Shown here: piece after piece, positions 26,263-35,800 of the stretch
How the letters are laid out: each line of letters opens with the position of its first letter
How positions within the stretch are numbered: position 1 is the first letter of the stretch
Assembly (NCBI GenBank): GCA_947496065.1
Contig: CANMBF010000009.1
Coordinates: 1-64,000 of the forward strand
Source: Bacteroidota bacterium
GTDB taxonomy: Bacteria > Bacteroidota > Bacteroidia > NS11-12g > UBA955
DNA: 64,000 bases
Direction of reading: 5' to 3'
Program-made: the position numbers and the translations under genes
The notes under the pieces: model-generated
Databases searched by the model: none
What the model was told of the DNA's origin: nothing
What the model saw: only the letters and a program-made list of their open reading frames with translations

Positions 26263-28041
26263 ATGAACTACACACAAAAGAAAAATTTAAATTCCATTAC
26301 AAATAAAGCAAATATGCCTACTGTCAAAGTAAAATATAGAATTGGGTTAACGTTTTTGTTAATCTTTTCATTGCAATTAAATGCGCAAAAAGACCGCAAA
26401 CTGACCTTCGTAGGGGGTGCGCGTTCTATTCTTAACAATGGCCGCTTAATTGTCAATGATAGCATTCCTGATACCACCACCGTAAAACGCAATGAAGGCG
26501 GTTATGCCCTCATCGATTTAGGGGTGAATATTAAGCCCAATAAAAATACAGAAATCATGGGCATGTTCAGGATTAAAAATAATTTTGGTGGTTTCTGGGG
26601 TTCAGGTGTTTCTTTCGATGTGCGTCAATTATGGATTAAAGGTATTGTTGGCAATGTGCTGCGTTACCAGTTGGGCGACTTGAATCTGAAACAAAGTAAA
26701 TTCACCTTGTATAACCACCATGCCGACCAAATCGATAGTTTACCAGCCATTTTTAACTTGCAACAAAATATTGTAAACTATGAGCGTTTTTATATGAACA
26801 ACAATACTTGGCGTATGCAAGGTGCTAATGTTGATTTTGGTTTTACCTTCTCTAAATTTTTAAAGGAAATTAATTTCACAGCTTTTTTAACCCGCTTAAA
26901 TGCAACCAATTTTGGAAATGTTTCCGACCGTTTAATGAATGCCTACAGTGTGCAAATTGTAAAGAATAACCACTTGGCATTAACCGGACATACCAATACT
27001 ATATTCGATGTAAATGGCACCACCAATAATAAAAATTTATTCAATAATTCTGTCAATAGCATTGAATGGAAATATGAAAACAAATTAAAATCCGATAACA
27101 CGTACAGTTTTGCTGGTGAATTCGGCAATAGCCACTATTACTACTCAGCCGATACCACTGCCCCATATTTAAGCGATTATTTTATCCATGCCTTCGCGCA
27201 AATGAATTTGAAGAAAGTGAACTTGAATGTTACAGCTGGTTACCTCAATGTAGGGGCCGATTTTAGAAGCATAGGCGCACAAAGCAAAGATGTTAACTAC
27301 AATGCCTTGCCCACTTATTTCAACCGCTATACCAATACACAAGTCATTCGCCCGACGACTTTGTTTGATGTTATTAGCAATGAAAATATATACAATCGCA
27401 CCATCAACAACAATTTAATGAGCGGAAGCCAATTGTTTAACAATGTATTGCCCTATGGTTTGGCAACCTTCAACCGTGTGGGCGCTTACCTTAAATTGAA
27501 TTACAAAAACAAAAAAGACTTAATGGCCAATGCCGAGTACTATAATTTGAGTGAAATACGAGGACAAGGGACAACAGCCCTTAAACAATTTGCTATCTAT
27601 AAAATGAATGTGAATGTGCCATTTCACAAACTATTAAATTTGAAAAGAACCTTGTCCATTCAAGCGGGTACCAATCTACAAATGGCCAATCGCAAAGGCA
27701 ATGAAGCCATCGAAGATGTGGATTTAAAAATGATGCAAACAACGGCCGGTTTGCGTTGGGAGTTCTCACCCGACTTTGAATTAATTGCAGGCCTAGTGAA
27801 CCAAACCAACAAAGGCAATGATTTTTCAGCCGATAGAAATGGCTTTACCGAAGTCACTTATTTTCAATTGAACAATTATAACCTGACACAACAAATAACT
27901 GCTGTAGGTTTGCGTTATAATTTTACGCCTAAAATATACCTCTGCGCCCTTTACCAACAAAGTAATTACCAAGACAAAAAACAAAACAATGCCAATTTTA
28001 AAATCAATCAATTTGGCATCATTTACAATATTATTTTATAA
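26263..28041 (+). CDS. Second outer-membrane beta-barrel protein
   Basis: A 592-residue protein, five bases after the preceding barrel gene. A signal peptide (GLTFLLIFSLQLNAQ) is preceded by a long n-region if ATG 26263 is used. ATG 26314 gives MPTVKVKYR plus the hydrophobic core and is an equally good start. The mature protein is beta-rich with many Asn/Tyr-ending strands (VLRYQLGDLNLKQSKFTLYN, YLKLNYKNKKDLMANAEYY) and ends INQFGIIYNIIL, as expected for a barrel. There is no plug domain. It differs from the neighbouring barrel at sequence level, so this is not a recent duplication. The role is presumably outer-membrane transport or docking for the operon. Confidence 0.7.
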   Translation: MNYTQKKNLNSITNKANMPTVKVKYRIGLTFLLIFSLQLNAQKDRKLTFVGGARSILNNGRLIVNDSIPDTTTVKRNEGGYALIDLGVNIKPNKNTEIMGMFRIKNNFGGFWGSGVSFDVRQLWIKGIVGNVLRYQLGDLNLKQSKFTLYNHHADQIDSLPAIFNLQQNIVNYERFYMNNNTWRMQGANVDFGFTFSKFLKEINFTAFLTRLNATNFGNVSDRLMNAYSVQIVKNNHLALTGHTNTIFDVNGTTNNKNLFNNSVNSIEWKYENKLKSDNTYSFAGEFGNSHYYYSADTTAPYLSDYFIHAFAQMNLKKVNLNVTAGYLNVGADFRSIGAQSKDVNYNALPTYFNRYTNTQVIRPTTLFDVISNENIYNRTINNNLMSGSQLFNNVLPYGLATFNRVGAYLKLNYKNKKDLMANAEYYNLSEIRGQGTTALKQFAIYKMNVNVPFHKLLNLKRTLSIQAGTNLQMANRKGNEAIEDVDLKMMQTTAGLRWEFSPDFELIAGLVNQTNKGNDFSADRNGFTEVTYFQLNNYNLTQQITAVGLRYNFTPKIYLCALYQQSNYQDKKQNNANFKINQFGIIYNIIL

Positions 28042-28044
28042 AAA

Positions 28045-29049
28045 ATGAAATACAAGATACAACTGCTAGCCTTAATTACCCTTGCACTTTTCGCTTGCCG
28101 AAAAGATAAAAGCAAAGTGGATGGCCCCAGCATTTCAGAAATATTTAGCGATTTTAAAGTGGCCGAAACTTTTAAATGCAGCAAAGACAGTGTTAACTTT
28201 AATAAAGGTGAAACGGCTTTCTTTACCGCCCGTTTTAACAAGATTGTAAAGTGGACCATTACCATACAAGGCAATACATCTAAAGCGATAAAAATCATTA
28301 ATGGCGAAAGCAAAGCCATCAATGCTAGCAACTCCTCTTGGAATGGTAGCACATCAGTATTCCCTATGTTTGCCAAAGAATTTTGTTTGGCCAAATTAAA
28401 GGTTAAAGATATTACCGATTCTTTCACTACTAATGTGCGCATAAGCAATACCAAAAAATTAGAAGGTGTAATTGTAGCCGATTTCGAAACAGGTCTTAAT
28501 GCCAAATGGACCCGCTTTGCACAAAGTGGAGCCAACATGGATTTTCAAATTAAAACTGATGCCTTTGCCCCTCAAGGCAAATCTTATTTAAACATGGCGG
28601 GTACTGTGAATTGGGATTATCTCATTGGCCTTATGGATTTTCCAGGTAATGCCTACAGCGCTGCACCCACTTTTCCCTTGCCTACCAACCCGGAATCGGT
28701 GTATTTTAATTGTTTGATTTATGGGGTTAATAATACCAATACTTCTCTAGTCTTATTTCAATTTAAAGAAGATGAAAATGCCGATGGTATTATTAATGCC
28801 AACAACGAAGATGAATACGATTACCAAGTAACGGTTGATTGGGTGGGTTGGAAGCTTATCTCCATTAAGTATTCAGATATTGTGACTTTGGTAAATGGCA
28901 GCCCAGCTTCCGCCAAAGGCAACGGCTTGCACAATCCCGATAAAATTGGAAAAATATCGATGTTACATCTCGCCAATCCTAATAATGGTTTTGCAAGTTC
29001 TAAGCTTGATTTAATGATGTTCACTTTGAATAAACCACTAGAGCCTTGA
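28045..29049 (+). CDS. Surface lipoprotein with carbohydrate-binding-like module
   Basis: A 334-residue lipoprotein: MKYKIQLLALITLALFAC provides a lipobox ending in Cys18. Residues about 20-140 look like an Ig/PKD-type sandwich (KGETAFFTARFNKIVKWTIT). From about 145 a second module starts VIVADFETGLNAKWTRFA, the usual opening of a CBM-type jelly roll, with TVDWVGWKLISIKYSD near its end, also typical of that fold. There are no catalytic residues. In classical Sus-like loci this position is taken by SusE/F-type glycan-binding lipoproteins. It is three bases downstream of the second barrel gene, and its stop overlaps the next gene's TTG start. Confidence 0.75.
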   Translation: MKYKIQLLALITLALFACRKDKSKVDGPSISEIFSDFKVAETFKCSKDSVNFNKGETAFFTARFNKIVKWTITIQGNTSKAIKIINGESKAINASNSSWNGSTSVFPMFAKEFCLAKLKVKDITDSFTTNVRISNTKKLEGVIVADFETGLNAKWTRFAQSGANMDFQIKTDAFAPQGKSYLNMAGTVNWDYLIGLMDFPGNAYSAAPTFPLPTNPESVYFNCLIYGVNNTNTSLVLFQFKEDENADGIINANNEDEYDYQVTVDWVGWKLISIKYSDIVTLVNGSPASAKGNGLHNPDKIGKISMLHLANPNNGFASSKLDLMMFTLNKPLEP

Positions 29050-29780
29050 GAAAATTTTATTTATATATCTGCAGCATCTTTTGTCTAGCCTTAATGTTAT
29101 TTTCATGTAACTATATTTTAGAAACTGAGAACGGAAAAGTGGCGCATAAGCGCGTTGATAAAAACGGAAATGTTATTGATCCTCATTCAAAAAACAAATT
29201 TATTTCAGTACAAAAACTAAACTTATACGATGAGCCATTAGTGGCCGATACCAATTCAATTAATGGGTTTAAAGCCACCACCATTTTTGGTGATGCTTAC
29301 GACAAAAGTGTTTGGGTTTCACCCGAGGTCGAATGCGTGGAAATGCGCACCGAAAAAACTAATGTATTCAGTGGCAATAGTGCATTAAAAGTTACTTGGA
29401 ATAAAATTGCTGGTGGTTGCAAATGGATAGGCATTGGTTTTGGTTGGAACAATTGGATGGCCAAAGACATGCTCGATATTACCCAAGTAGCTGCGGTTGA
29501 AATGCAAGTAAAATCTGTAAAAGGCTCATTCAAAAATTTACCGGTAGCTTTTGCATTCGAAGATTACTCAGGCATTCAAAACTACTATGGTTTCCGCTAC
29601 GAATTGGCCGCTGGCGAATTCAATGATCAAACATGGACCACCGTTACCATTCCGCTTTCTAAATTCGAATTGGATACCAAAGATTTTAACCTCGAAAAAG
29701 TTAAACAATTCATGATACAACTCGAAGGTGAAGGTGATATTTACCTCGATAATATCCGCTTTATTACGCTACAACAATGA
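29046..29780 (+). CDS. Lipoprotein with CBM11-like module
   Basis: A 244-residue lipoprotein; the signal sequence LYICSIFCLALMLFSC ends in a lipobox cysteine. The mature part is one jelly-roll module: SALKVTWNKIAGGCKWIGIGFGWNNW, then a polar strand set, TWTTVTIPLSKFELDTKDFN, and the closing GDIYLDNIRF. This is the pattern of CBM11-like and related beta-glucan-binding modules. Translation starts at TTG 29046, overlapping the previous stop (TTGA), and the stop overlaps the GH3 start, so translational coupling is likely. Binding to beta-glucan is inferred from the fold pattern and context. Confidence 0.75.
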   Translation: MRKFYLYICSIFCLALMLFSCNYILETENGKVAHKRVDKNGNVIDPHSKNKFISVQKLNLYDEPLVADTNSINGFKATTIFGDAYDKSVWVSPEVECVEMRTEKTNVFSGNSALKVTWNKIAGGCKWIGIGFGWNNWMAKDMLDITQVAAVEMQVKSVKGSFKNLPVAFAFEDYSGIQNYYGFRYELAAGEFNDQTWTTVTIPLSKFELDTKDFNLEKVKQFMIQLEGEGDIYLDNIRFITLQQ

Positions 29781-32032
29781 AACAACTGAACCTGTTATTA
29801 ACGGCCCTTTTTTTCTTTTTATATACTGCCTCACACGCCCAAGGTGCTGCTAAATCTGTGAATATCGATTCACTCATTGGGCTCATGAGCATCGAAGAGA
29901 AAGCAGGACAAATGACCCAAATCGACTTAGGCGTTATAGCCGAAGGTGGCATCTGCAATCTTAAAAATCCACAGACCCTTAACCTCGACAAATTAAAAAC
30001 CGCCATAGCCAAATACCATATCGGTTCTATCCTGAATGTTGGCTGTGGTAGTGGTACCATATCGCTCGAGAATTGGCATAAAATATTGGCCACCATTGTA
30101 GCCGAGAATAAAAAAAATAGCAGATTAAACATTCCGATTATTTATGGAATCGATGCCATCCATGGCGCCAATTATACCATGGGCGCTACTTTGTTCCCCC
30201 AACAAATTGGCCAGGCCGCAACATGGAATCCTTTATTGGTTCAGCAACTCTATGGTATTACCGCTTACGAAACCCGTGCCTCTGGTATTCCTTGGAATTT
30301 TTCACCCGTGCTCGACCTCGGTCGACAGCCCCTGTGGTCGCGCTTCTTTGAATCATTTGGCGAAGATGTATTGCTTGCTAAATCAATGACCAAAAGTGCC
30401 ATCCGCGGACTCGAAGGCAACACCCCTAACAGTCCTTATGCAGTGGCTTCTTGCATGAAACATTTCTTGGGTTATAGTATGCCATTAAGTGGTAAAGACC
30501 GCACCCCAGCATGGATTAGCGACCGTGAATTGCGCGAATATTTTTTACCTACTTTTCAAATGGCCATACAACAAGGGGCCAAAACAGTGATGATAAATTC
30601 GGGTGAAATCAATGGTACCCCTGTGCACGCGAACTACGATATTTTAACCACCTTGCTCAGAAATGAATTAGGTTTTAAAGGCGTAGCCGTTACCGATTGG
30701 GAAGACGTCTACAAATTAGTAAATGTTCACCGCGTGGCCGAAACAAAAAAAGAAGCCGTTCGCATGGCCATCATGGCGGGCATCGATATGAGCATGACCC
30801 CCAACGATTTTGAGTTTACCGAACTTCTCATCCAATTGATTAAAGAAGGTACCATTCCCATGGCCCGTATCGATCAATCTGTAAAACGCATTCTACAATT
30901 GAAAGTTGACATGGGTCTCTTCAATGAAACCCGTTTCAATAAAAATTTATATCCACTCTTTGGTTCGACACAACATGCCAGCGTGAGTTATAATGGTGCT
31001 GCCGAAAGTTTAACCCTTTTAAAAAATAAAGACCAAATTTTGCCTTTAAACGCTGCCAAAGAAACCATTTTGGTATGTGGACCAGCTGCCAATAGTTTAA
31101 ATCTCTTAAATGGCGCCTGGACCCACACATGGCAAGGCATTGATGCCCGCTTTAATACACCAGGCAAACTCACCATCCAACAAGCCATACAAAAGCAAAT
31201 GGCCAAAACCAATTTTTACTATTTGCCGGGATGCACCACCGATAGTGTGATTAATATTGAAGCCTGTGTTGAAGCCGCCAAAAAAGTCTCTAAAATTATT
31301 GTTTGCTTAGGCGAAACACCCTGCACTGAATTGCCGGGTAATATTGATGATTTAAGTTTATCGGAACCCCAACAACAATTGGTCAAAGCTTTGAGTGCTT
31401 TGCATAAACCCATTATTTTGGTTTGTTGTTTTAACCGCCCTCGCATTATTAAGAATATTGCGCCTTTGGCCGATGCCATCTTGTATGCCTACCTACCGGG
31501 TGATGAAGGTGGACTTGCCATTACCGATGCTTTGTTTGGCAAAATCAATCCGAGTGGTAAATTGCCTTTTACATACCCTGCAAATGTCAATGCATTTGTT
31601 CACTATGACCATAAAAGTTCAGAAGACTTAGATGTAGATTTTTCGAACAATGCTTACCGCCCACAATTCGATTTTGGCTTTGGCTTAAGCTATACCACTT
31701 TCGAATACCAAACCTTTACGATGAGCACCAATTCGCTGGGTGATAAAGATTCAGTGACCGTCAGCGTGGTTGTTAAAAATACAGGCAGTCGCGAAGGCAT
31801 GGAAGTGGTGCAATTGTACTACCACGATTTAGTAGCCTCAATTACCCCATCTGTAAAAAAATTGGTGGCCTTTCAAAAAATAAAATTGGCCCCTCAAGCC
31901 ATTCAAACTGTAACATTCACTTTGCACAAAAACGATTTCTCCTTTATCAATAAAGCTTTAAAACGCGTGACCGAAAATGGTGAATTCGAACTCCTCATTC
32001 AAAATCAAAAACAATCTTTATATGTCCACTAG
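29777..32032 (+). CDS. Glycoside hydrolase family 3 beta-glucosidase
   Basis: A 751-residue exported GH3 enzyme (signal peptide LLLTALFFFLYTASHAQG). The N-terminal barrel begins IEEKAGQMTQIDLGV and contains IPIIYGIDAIHGANYT, the KH motif in VASCMKHFLGY, and the nucleophile motif GVAVTDWEDV (Asp at about residue 307). The alpha/beta sandwich (AESLTLLKNKDQILPLN onward) and the C-terminal fibronectin III-like domain (FGFGLSYTTFEYQTF ... REGMEVVQLYYHD) complete the BglX-like architecture. It removes glucose from oligosaccharides, probably in the periplasm. It overlaps the preceding gene by four bases and the following gene by 11. Confidence 0.95.
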   Translation: MKQLNLLLTALFFFLYTASHAQGAAKSVNIDSLIGLMSIEEKAGQMTQIDLGVIAEGGICNLKNPQTLNLDKLKTAIAKYHIGSILNVGCGSGTISLENWHKILATIVAENKKNSRLNIPIIYGIDAIHGANYTMGATLFPQQIGQAATWNPLLVQQLYGITAYETRASGIPWNFSPVLDLGRQPLWSRFFESFGEDVLLAKSMTKSAIRGLEGNTPNSPYAVASCMKHFLGYSMPLSGKDRTPAWISDRELREYFLPTFQMAIQQGAKTVMINSGEINGTPVHANYDILTTLLRNELGFKGVAVTDWEDVYKLVNVHRVAETKKEAVRMAIMAGIDMSMTPNDFEFTELLIQLIKEGTIPMARIDQSVKRILQLKVDMGLFNETRFNKNLYPLFGSTQHASVSYNGAAESLTLLKNKDQILPLNAAKETILVCGPAANSLNLLNGAWTHTWQGIDARFNTPGKLTIQQAIQKQMAKTNFYYLPGCTTDSVINIEACVEAAKKVSKIIVCLGETPCTELPGNIDDLSLSEPQQQLVKALSALHKPIILVCCFNRPRIIKNIAPLADAILYAYLPGDEGGLAITDALFGKINPSGKLPFTYPANVNAFVHYDHKSSEDLDVDFSNNAYRPQFDFGFGLSYTTFEYQTFTMSTNSLGDKDSVTVSVVVKNTGSREGMEVVQLYYHDLVASITPSVKKLVAFQKIKLAPQAIQTVTFTLHKNDFSFINKALKRVTENGEFELLIQNQKQSLYVH

Positions 32033-32855
32033 TCGCATTTTATTTTCGCTTAGCCTTTGTTTTTTTTTATTCGCTTGTAAACAATCGGCACCACCCGATA
32101 TTCAACTACCCGACGAAAAAGGCAGCTTGTTTTTTTCAGGTTATTATTTCAATTATAAAAATGCAGACAACCCCGTAGGTCCTGGGCCCAATCGCTTTGC
32201 AGGCAATTCAGAAAGTGCTTATGTAGATAGCTTAGGTCGCTTGCACATGAAAATCATCAAGAAAAATAATTTCTGGTACAGTAGCGAAATTGTAAGTGTG
32301 AAAGAATTTAAATACGGTACTTATACCTTTACTTGCGAAACCGATATTAGAAACTTCGATCAAAAAGTGGTGTTCGGTTTTTTTACTTGGGACGATTATT
32401 CCTTCCAAACCCAAGGCAATAGCGAGATAGATGTTGAATTCGCCAAATGGGATGTGGCCAGCGATACCAACTTGGTAACCTATAGCGCCCAACCTGTTAT
32501 TTTTAGTAATCCTACCGCTTATAAAGAACGCACTTACAAACCCGCCATTCCTACAAAATACATCAGCAAAACTACCACGTATATGATGCGTTGGACAAGT
32601 GATAGCATTGCTTGGGAAAGCTATGAAGGGGAAACCTATCCAGGACCTAATAAACTGTCTAAATGGAGTTTTAACAAGAACAATATCCCGCGTTCTAAAA
32701 TTGAAAACTCACTGAGCTCAAACCCAATCGTCGTGCCTCAACCCACCGACTCAACCAATGTGCGCATCAACTTCTGGTTGCTCAATGGTGCCGCCCCGGT
32801 GAATGGTCAAAACCACGAAATCATTATCAAGAATTTTACTTACAAACCGCTTTAA
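32022..32855 (+). CDS. Glycoside hydrolase family 16-like lipoprotein
   Basis: A 277-residue lipoprotein starting MSTSRILFSLSLCFFLFAC, with lipobox Cys. It has the concanavalin-like sandwich of GH16: KEFKYGTYTFTCETD, then the catalytic signature NSEIDVEFAKW with E-x-D-x-E at residues about 135, 137 and 139. GH16 enzymes of this type include laminarinases, licheninases and carrageenases. Spacing of the acidic residues is right for activity, though the protein is divergent and short of the usual Trp-rich context. The frame opens earlier (31977), but ATG 32022 gives the lipoprotein signal and an 11-base overlap with GH3. As the last gene of the operon it would be the surface endo-enzyme. Confidence 0.8.
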   Translation: MSTSRILFSLSLCFFLFACKQSAPPDIQLPDEKGSLFFSGYYFNYKNADNPVGPGPNRFAGNSESAYVDSLGRLHMKIIKKNNFWYSSEIVSVKEFKYGTYTFTCETDIRNFDQKVVFGFFTWDDYSFQTQGNSEIDVEFAKWDVASDTNLVTYSAQPVIFSNPTAYKERTYKPAIPTKYISKTTTYMMRWTSDSIAWESYEGETYPGPNKLSKWSFNKNNIPRSKIENSLSSNPIVVPQPTDSTNVRINFWLLNGAAPVNGQNHEIIIKNFTYKPL

Positions 32856-32887
32856 TTTTAGTCAACTTAGTTTACTATTTTTTTAAA

Positions 32888-35800
32888 CTAGTGTGCAATC
32901 ATTAAACGAACGTTGCCTATATTTTTAGTGGTATTAAATCGCAGCATATAAAGTCCCGCAGGCAATTGCTCTGTTGATATTATCAACTGTTGTGATTGTG
33001 GTGTAAACGTTGCTACCACCTTTCCGTCGGCTGTACTCAATTCGACCCATGCAATGGCGTGAAAGGCTTGTATTTGAAATATTTGATCGGCAGGATTTGG
33101 ATACACACGCCAACCTAAAATAGCTAATTCGTCAAGATCTCCACTCGGTGCTTCTTTCTCTATTTTTATTTTGTATAACTTGCTTACCAAACCATTTTGC
33201 GATTTCACTAAGAAAGGGATGGTATCCGTAAAATTATTGTTAGTAATACCACTCTTTTGCGCCACACTTAAAACACTCGCTTTGGCACTATCGCTCAAAG
33301 TAAATACGCCTGTTAAATTCGTTAAGTCGGTATTAAACGGCACTGTTATATTTAAAAATCCACCACCAGTTGTTTTGGTGATAACCCCAGTATCTGCAGG
33401 ACTCGCCAAACAGTAGGTGAATAATTCAGCTTTATCGTTTTTCAGAACAGTGGCAGTAACATCATATATTTTAGAAAAATTGGTATCCTGTGCAATCACT
33501 TTGTATTTTAAAATACTTTTGTAATTGTTAGCAGAACTGCCACTAATTTGTTTCACATTTTGCACATAAGCTGTAGCACTATCACTTACTTTAAAATTGG
33601 CCACTAAGGCACTCAATCCACTACCAAACGGCAAGGTTAAAGCCACTGTTCCCCCTGTCGTGCCAATAGTTGTAATGACCCCATTAACAGCAGGACTCTG
33701 TATACTGTATTGCAACAAATCGCACGATTGGCTTTTACCCATTTTAACATAAACAATATAGGTTTTGCTAACCGTTGTGTCCTGCGCTATTACTTGATAA
33801 ATCAATGGTGATGTAAAATCATTCAGCGTTAGGTTGCTGTTCTGTTTAATATTCGACACCTTAGCATTTGCGCTATCACTCAAAGTAAACCATGCTTTGA
33901 TAGCTGTTAAATTTGTTCCATAAGGCACTGTTAAATTCACATTGCCTCCGCTGCCTGTTGGTGTTAGGGTGCCTGTAACAGCAGGACTCACAAACCCATA
34001 AGTCAACAAATCGCAAGCTGTATTTTTATTGGTATAAACCGTTACCGTATAGGTTTTGGTTAAAGTTATGTCCTTGGCTTTGATGGTATAGGTGACCACC
34101 GTTTTAAAATTATTTTTAGTGATAGAACTGCCCTGTAAAACCGCACCGATGTAGGCCGTTGAGGTATCACTTAAAGTGAAAGTTGCCATCAGTGAATCGC
34201 GTTTGGTACCGTAAGGTACATAACAACTAATGTTTCCTCCTGTTGGCGTTTGGGTGACAATATCCTTGGTACTCAAACCTGCAAAAGTGTAGGTCTTGAT
34301 GCCCAAGAAAAATAGAGTTGAATCAGCGATGGCATTGTTGGTATTCCCTACCAAATCAGCAAAGGCAGAAGCAGCAATATTTAAATTCACTTTGCCATTG
34401 TTAATCGGACTGATTTTAGCCGTATAAACCAAGGCACTTTGTTGTACAAAATTTGACAAAGTACCATTGCTTACTACAAGATCTTTGGCTTCAAAACCAT
34501 CTAATATTTCTGAAGCTTTAAATGTGGCTATAAAACTATTGCCCACTGTCGGCTTAGGAATGTTAACGCTGAGCGAAGGTTTAGTTTTATCTATCATTAC
34601 AGAATAATCTTCGCTTTGCCCATAACTTAAAGCACCACAAGGTGCGTTCACTGTTGCAAAATCGCTGACTACACGTAGTCGCAAAAACTTACTAGTTACT
34701 ATAGGGTTCACTGGTATACTAATCGTGCATGATTGTTTGCCTTTGCCACTGCCAATAGTACCTACTAATTCACCGGCATCGTTCATCACCCCATTGTTAT
34801 TAAAATCGATGTAAATTTTTGCATTCTCATTGTTATAAGTACCGCTCGTTACAGAGGCCGTATAGGTATTACCTGCCTTTACAATGGTGGCATTGTTGCA
34901 CGTAAAATCTTCGTAACTAAAAGCGCCTGCATTCGATGATTTATCGATGGTGTTCAATTCAAATCGATAAATACCGATGCCATAGCCCCCTAAAATATTT
35001 GTGGTCGTAATACAGGAAGCGGCAGTGCCCAAGCCCGCATAATTATACATGTTACTTTTAGTGTTACTGCCTTTGGCATTGGATACAGTTAAACTGATGG
35101 TGTAATTGCCATAGGTATTAAATTGTACTTCCGCACGGCTCGATAAAGAATCAGTACCATTTACATACGACCAGCCTTTGGCCGGCAGTATTTGCCACCT
35201 TCTGTTGGCGGGCGAACCCATGGAATTATCCACCATGATCATCGCATTGGCACAAGTTTGTGAACTCGAATTCTGCACTGTAAAATCGGCCACAGGCGGT
35301 ACCGAAGCGGTTTTGAATAAATCGGATTGCCAAATGCCGCGACCATAAGTGGCAATGTGCAAGCGACCCTTGCTAGTGCCATCGCTCATGATTTCCATAT
35401 CAGAAATTTGGGCAACAGTTGGCATGCCATTCGAAAAGTTAATCCAGTTCTTATAAAATTTATTTCTGTAATACACCCCAAAAGCGGTGGCCACATACAT
35501 GCTAGAGTCGTTTGATTTTTGATCCAATAAAAATTTAATCACAGTGACTGCTGGTAAATTTTTATTCAACAAACTCCAGTTATTGCCCTTATCATTGCTG
35601 CGTAAAATGCGCGATTGGGTGGTTACTATAATTACTAAATTGCTGTCATAATCGCAGGTTTCTATTTGCTTAATTTGCTCGCCGCTATTAAAAGGAAAAG
35701 CAACTGCAGAATAGTTTGGCGCAGCAGAATTTATATCGGTACTTCTGTATAAAAACTGCGTGTTATAAGCCATATAGAAAGTACCTTTTGAAATCTTCGA

